Positions 32,098 to 33,880 of a DNA stretch of 33,880 nt are shown piece after piece (position 1 is the first letter of the stretch; each line of letters opens with the position of its first letter). Source of the stretch: a virus; the IMG/VR virus record IMGVR_UViG_3300044961_000161, positions 1 through 33,880 of that record; one strand, written 5' to 3'. A program made the translations under genes and the position numbers. The notes under the pieces are model-generated. The model saw nothing but the letters and a program-made list of their open reading frames with translations. It had not been told where the DNA came from and searched no databases.

Positions 32098-32456
32098 TTC
32101 GAAATCGTATCGTCACGAGAGGCTTCTCTAAGACGACTAGAAACCTGATAGTAACGAGAGGTTTTATTCCTTCTCTCGTGCAGCAGGCGCAAGAAGCCGT
32201 CATTCACTTTCTAAAGAAGGGCCGCTCGGCCCTTTACGATCGAAGAAAGGATGAATGCGACGAGTTTACGATTCGAGCCTCTCTAGTGAGAGTCAACAAA
32301 ACTGATCTAGTCCATCCGATCTCCAACAAAATCAAGGTCGTCATCTGCCCGAATTCAAGTCTCTTTGTCAGAGCTAGGGATTCTGTTAGAACAGCCATCA
32401 TTGAGACGGTCAGGACGATACTTATTAGAGCAGGAATTTCGAGATGGAAGCGATAG
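32094..32456 (+). CDS. Small basic protein with internal repeat, unknown function
   Basis: The 120-aa protein contains a short tandem repeat at its N-terminus: RNRIVTRGFSKTT then RNLIVTRGFIPSL (residues 3-28). The remainder is strongly basic, alternating strands and helices (RASLVRVNKTDLVHPISNKIKVVIC). No known motif. ATGA overlap with the upstream structural gene and a 13-base overlap with the next indicate it belongs to the operon. Phage structural genes sometimes carry RxxIVTRG repeats at their start, so a structural role is possible. Confidence 0.6.
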   Translation: MIRNRIVTRGFSKTTRNLIVTRGFIPSLVQQAQEAVIHFLKKGRSALYDRRKDECDEFTIRASLVRVNKTDLVHPISNKIKVVICPNSSLFVRARDSVRTAIIETVRTILIRAGISRWKR

Positions 32457-32938
32457 AAATCAAGCTAGATGAACAGAATGAGCTTTTCTTCAACGTGCAA
32501 GTCGAAGGATCTTCGCCCGGCGCGGTAACTGTTAGGCTGGTCTGCGAATCTGAGGATTTCTCGGCTGTCTTTCCCGGATCTTATACGGATGAGGGAGAGG
32601 TCAGAGTCGTCATCCCGGAGCTTAAGAAGAATGCTTCCTTCAAGGAAGGTAAGGATTACGAGGCCAAACTTGAGGTGATGGTCGAAAATCGATATTTCAT
32701 TCCTCTCAAGTTCGACATGACCTTCAAGGAATCCGTCAAGGTATTTGCTGAGGTCTCGACCAAGACATCTTCTCTAGTCGAAAATAGAACGAAGAATCAA
32801 GAATCTGTCGTCGAAGTCAAGAAGAACGAACCGGTCGTATCTGCCAAGATTGTTAGTAAGCCCTCTCTCAAGGAGACCATGGCTAAGCGTCAATCTGAGA
32901 TCTTCAAGCGTCTAAGCGATCAGACCAAGAAGAAGTGA
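32444..32938 (+). CDS. Conserved-looking phage protein, beta N-terminus and basic tail
   Basis: In the 164-aa protein, residues 1-105 look like a beta-sandwich (IEIKLDEQNELFFNVQVEG, AVTVRLVCES, EGEVRVVIPELK, YEAKLEVMVENRYFIPLKFDMTF), followed by a Val/Lys-rich linker and a C-terminal helix (SLKETMAKRQSEIFKRLSDQTKKK). I recall similar layouts in T4-like marine phages without a known function. Its stop is directly adjacent, without any gap, to the stop of the convergent minus-strand gene at 32939. No terminator is seen between them. Confidence 0.65.
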   Translation: MEAIEIKLDEQNELFFNVQVEGSSPGAVTVRLVCESEDFSAVFPGSYTDEGEVRVVIPELKKNASFKEGKDYEAKLEVMVENRYFIPLKFDMTFKESVKVFAEVSTKTSSLVENRTKNQESVVEVKKNEPVVSAKIVSKPSLKETMAKRQSEIFKRLSDQTKKK

Positions 32939-33433
32939 TCATCGATACGGATTTTGTCGGCAGCTATAACAGATAAGCGTGCCGTCTTCCTGGTTGGGTT
33001 CCGCCTTATCGTAAAACTCTTCGCAATTATCGCAGCACATCCCGTCGGGCCTATGCGAGATGCGAATGATGTTGTTTTTACGTAGCGAGATGCCGAATTC
33101 TCCGATATATTTGGGATGGGCTCCGTAGCGTTTAGCGAATTCTGGTCGGATTTTGAAAGCTGATTTGATGCTTGAAGCTTCGTATTCCGGGACATAGGCT
33201 ACGTATTCCCACGTATTTTCGTCCAGCATGATCCGGCCGGCGATGGTCACAGTGATCCGATCGGGACAGCGCTCGTGTCGAGCTAGAATGATGCCATCCC
33301 TTACTTTGCAGACGACGTGATCTCCCGCCAGACAACCCTCCGCCGGCACCATCATTTCCTCCTCCTCCTCGTCGCTGAAGAGGTCCTCGACGAATTCATC
33401 AACATTAATGTTATCGAAATTGATGGTAAACAT
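32939..33433 (-). CDS. Minus-strand zinc-ribbon protein, unknown function
   Basis: This is the only minus-strand gene. The 164-aa protein starts with an acidic helix (VDEFVEDLFSDEEEEEMM), has a beta-rich centre (GDHVVCKVRDGIILARHERC...ITVTIAGRIML), a basic region (FAKRYGAHPKYIGEFGISLRKNN) and a C-terminal zinc ribbon (CCDNC then CYSC, about 18 residues apart). A strong SD (GGGAGGA) lies some 14 bases before the ATG, longer than usual. Transcription would run against the structural operon. A GATAAATA (33494 to 33487 on minus) resembling a T4-type late element lies ~50 bases upstream. Regulatory or DNA-binding role is inferred from the zinc ribbon. Confidence 0.75.
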   Translation of the reverse strand: MFTINFDNINVDEFVEDLFSDEEEEEMMVPAEGCLAGDHVVCKVRDGIILARHERCPDRITVTIAGRIMLDENTWEYVAYVPEYEASSIKSAFKIRPEFAKRYGAHPKYIGEFGISLRKNNIIRISHRPDGMCCDNCEEFYDKAEPNQEDGTLICYSCRQNPYR

Positions 33434-33484
33434 GGATCGATAGTAATCCTCCCGAGTAGATTAGACATCTCAGGACGCCTCTAA

Positions 33485-33494
33485 GATATTTATC
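33485..33494 (+). promoter_or_regulatory. GATATTTATC element in divergent promoter region
   Basis: GATATTTATC lies between the minus gene (start 33433) and the plus gene (start 33502). Read on plus it carries the ATATTTA core of the other candidate elements, seven to eight bases before the start; on minus it reads GATAAATATC, close to T4 late TATAAATA. It may be a bidirectional control site. No SD precedes ATG 33502. Confidence 0.35.
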
Positions 33495-33501
33495 GAAAAG
33501 C

Positions 33502-33880
33502 ATGTCGACTTTCGTGCAAACGATCAATCCAACGCCGTACGGCGTCTTCGACTCCGATCCTCAATTTCAATCGGATGCCGACAAGACTGTCGTCTTCGTC
33601 AAGCGGATGTTGGGAGATGACGTGCTAAGCGTCGAATTGACGAAGAAGATGATCTGGGCCTGTTTCGAATTGGCCACGCTAGAGTATGGCAAGATCATCA
33701 ACGACTATGCTCTAAAGTCCCAGCTAGCCAATCTGCTAGGCCAGCCCACGAGTTCGAATGTCACCAATACTTTCCCTCGTCAGACTCTCGAGTTCATGTT
33801 TCGACAGGCCGAGCCGTATTCCATGGAAGCGGGTGTCGGAGGATCTTACGAGTCGATTCTGGGATATATCGATCTGCAGC
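33502..33880 (+). CDS. Probable virion structural protein, N-terminal part (3' end outside window)
   Basis: The frame is open from ATG 33502 to the end of the window, 126 codons, with no stop. It begins with a conserved-looking head (MSTFVQTINPTPYGVFDSDP) followed by DKTVVFVKRMLGDDVLSVELTKKMIWACFELATLEYG and, after a Gln/Ser linker, FPRQTLEFMFRQAEPYSMEAGVGGS. No catalytic motif is seen; the layout suggests a virion component such as a neck or baseplate protein, which is a guess. The GATATTTATC element is just upstream. The likely partner or extension lies outside the window. Confidence 0.7.
   Translation, partial: MSTFVQTINPTPYGVFDSDPQFQSDADKTVVFVKRMLGDDVLSVELTKKMIWACFELATLEYGKIINDYALKSQLANLLGQPTSSNVTNTFPRQTLEFMFRQAEPYSMEAGVGGSYESILGYIDLQ

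Overview
The window is one contiguous piece of a tailed-phage (Caudoviricetes) genome with T4-like (myovirus-type) head genes. The evidence is a gp17-like large terminase, gp20-like portal, gp21-like prohead protease, gp22-like scaffold and gp23-like major capsid protein in T4-like order, preceded by RuvC-like, primase and Mre11/Rad50 genes. Almost everything is on the + strand, tightly packed, with many ATGA/TAATG stop-start overlaps; only one gene (32939-33433) is on the minus strand. Both ends cut through genes. I saw no tRNA, rRNA, CRISPR or integrase. The host cannot be named from sequence; clear Shine-Dalgarno (SD) sequences in front of many genes suggest a bacterium with ordinary SD initiation.

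Layout. (a) 1-1691: end of a large probable virion protein and an FkbM-type methyltransferase. (b) 1657-7636: DNA processing: TnsA-like/gp4-like nuclease, RuvC-like resolvase, a GIY-YIG homing endonuclease, a primase, a single-chain Mre11-Rad50 fusion and a small zinc protein. (c) 7643-9933: a small protein behind an SD-sequestering hairpin, the large terminase, and a small protein with a charged N-terminal motif. (d) 9982-21957: head module: portal interrupted by two HNH inteins, an unknown protein, prohead protease, a possible decoration protein, peptide deformylase, three small proteins, scaffold and major capsid protein, closed by a strong terminator. (e) 22022-23792: a free-standing Vsr/EDxHD-type homing endonuclease with its own promoter-like site and a 69-aa basic protein. 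(f) 23854-32938: structural/adhesion module rich in Ser/Thr/Gly beta-type proteins, including a tandem paralogue pair, a TGS/TGT-repeat fibre and, inside the translationally coupled chain, a patatin-like phospholipase. (g) 32939-33880: a minus-strand zinc-ribbon gene and the start of another probable virion gene.

How it works together: the primase, resolvase and Mre11-Rad50 proteins fit recombination-coupled replication; terminase and portal package DNA into a prohead built on the scaffold and matured by the protease, whose likely cut site in the capsid protein is visible (LLRE|S at residue 60). Four mobile homing elements (two inteins, one GIY-YIG, one Vsr-like) sit in or next to conserved phage genes. 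The most notable points are the dual related inteins in one portal, the Mre11-Rad50 fusion with a C-x6-C hook, the patatin gene in the structural operon, a recurring MKxS..L(R/K)..(I/V).E N-terminus on three head-region proteins, and an AATATTTA-like motif placed at fixed distances from start codons that may be this phage's late promoter.
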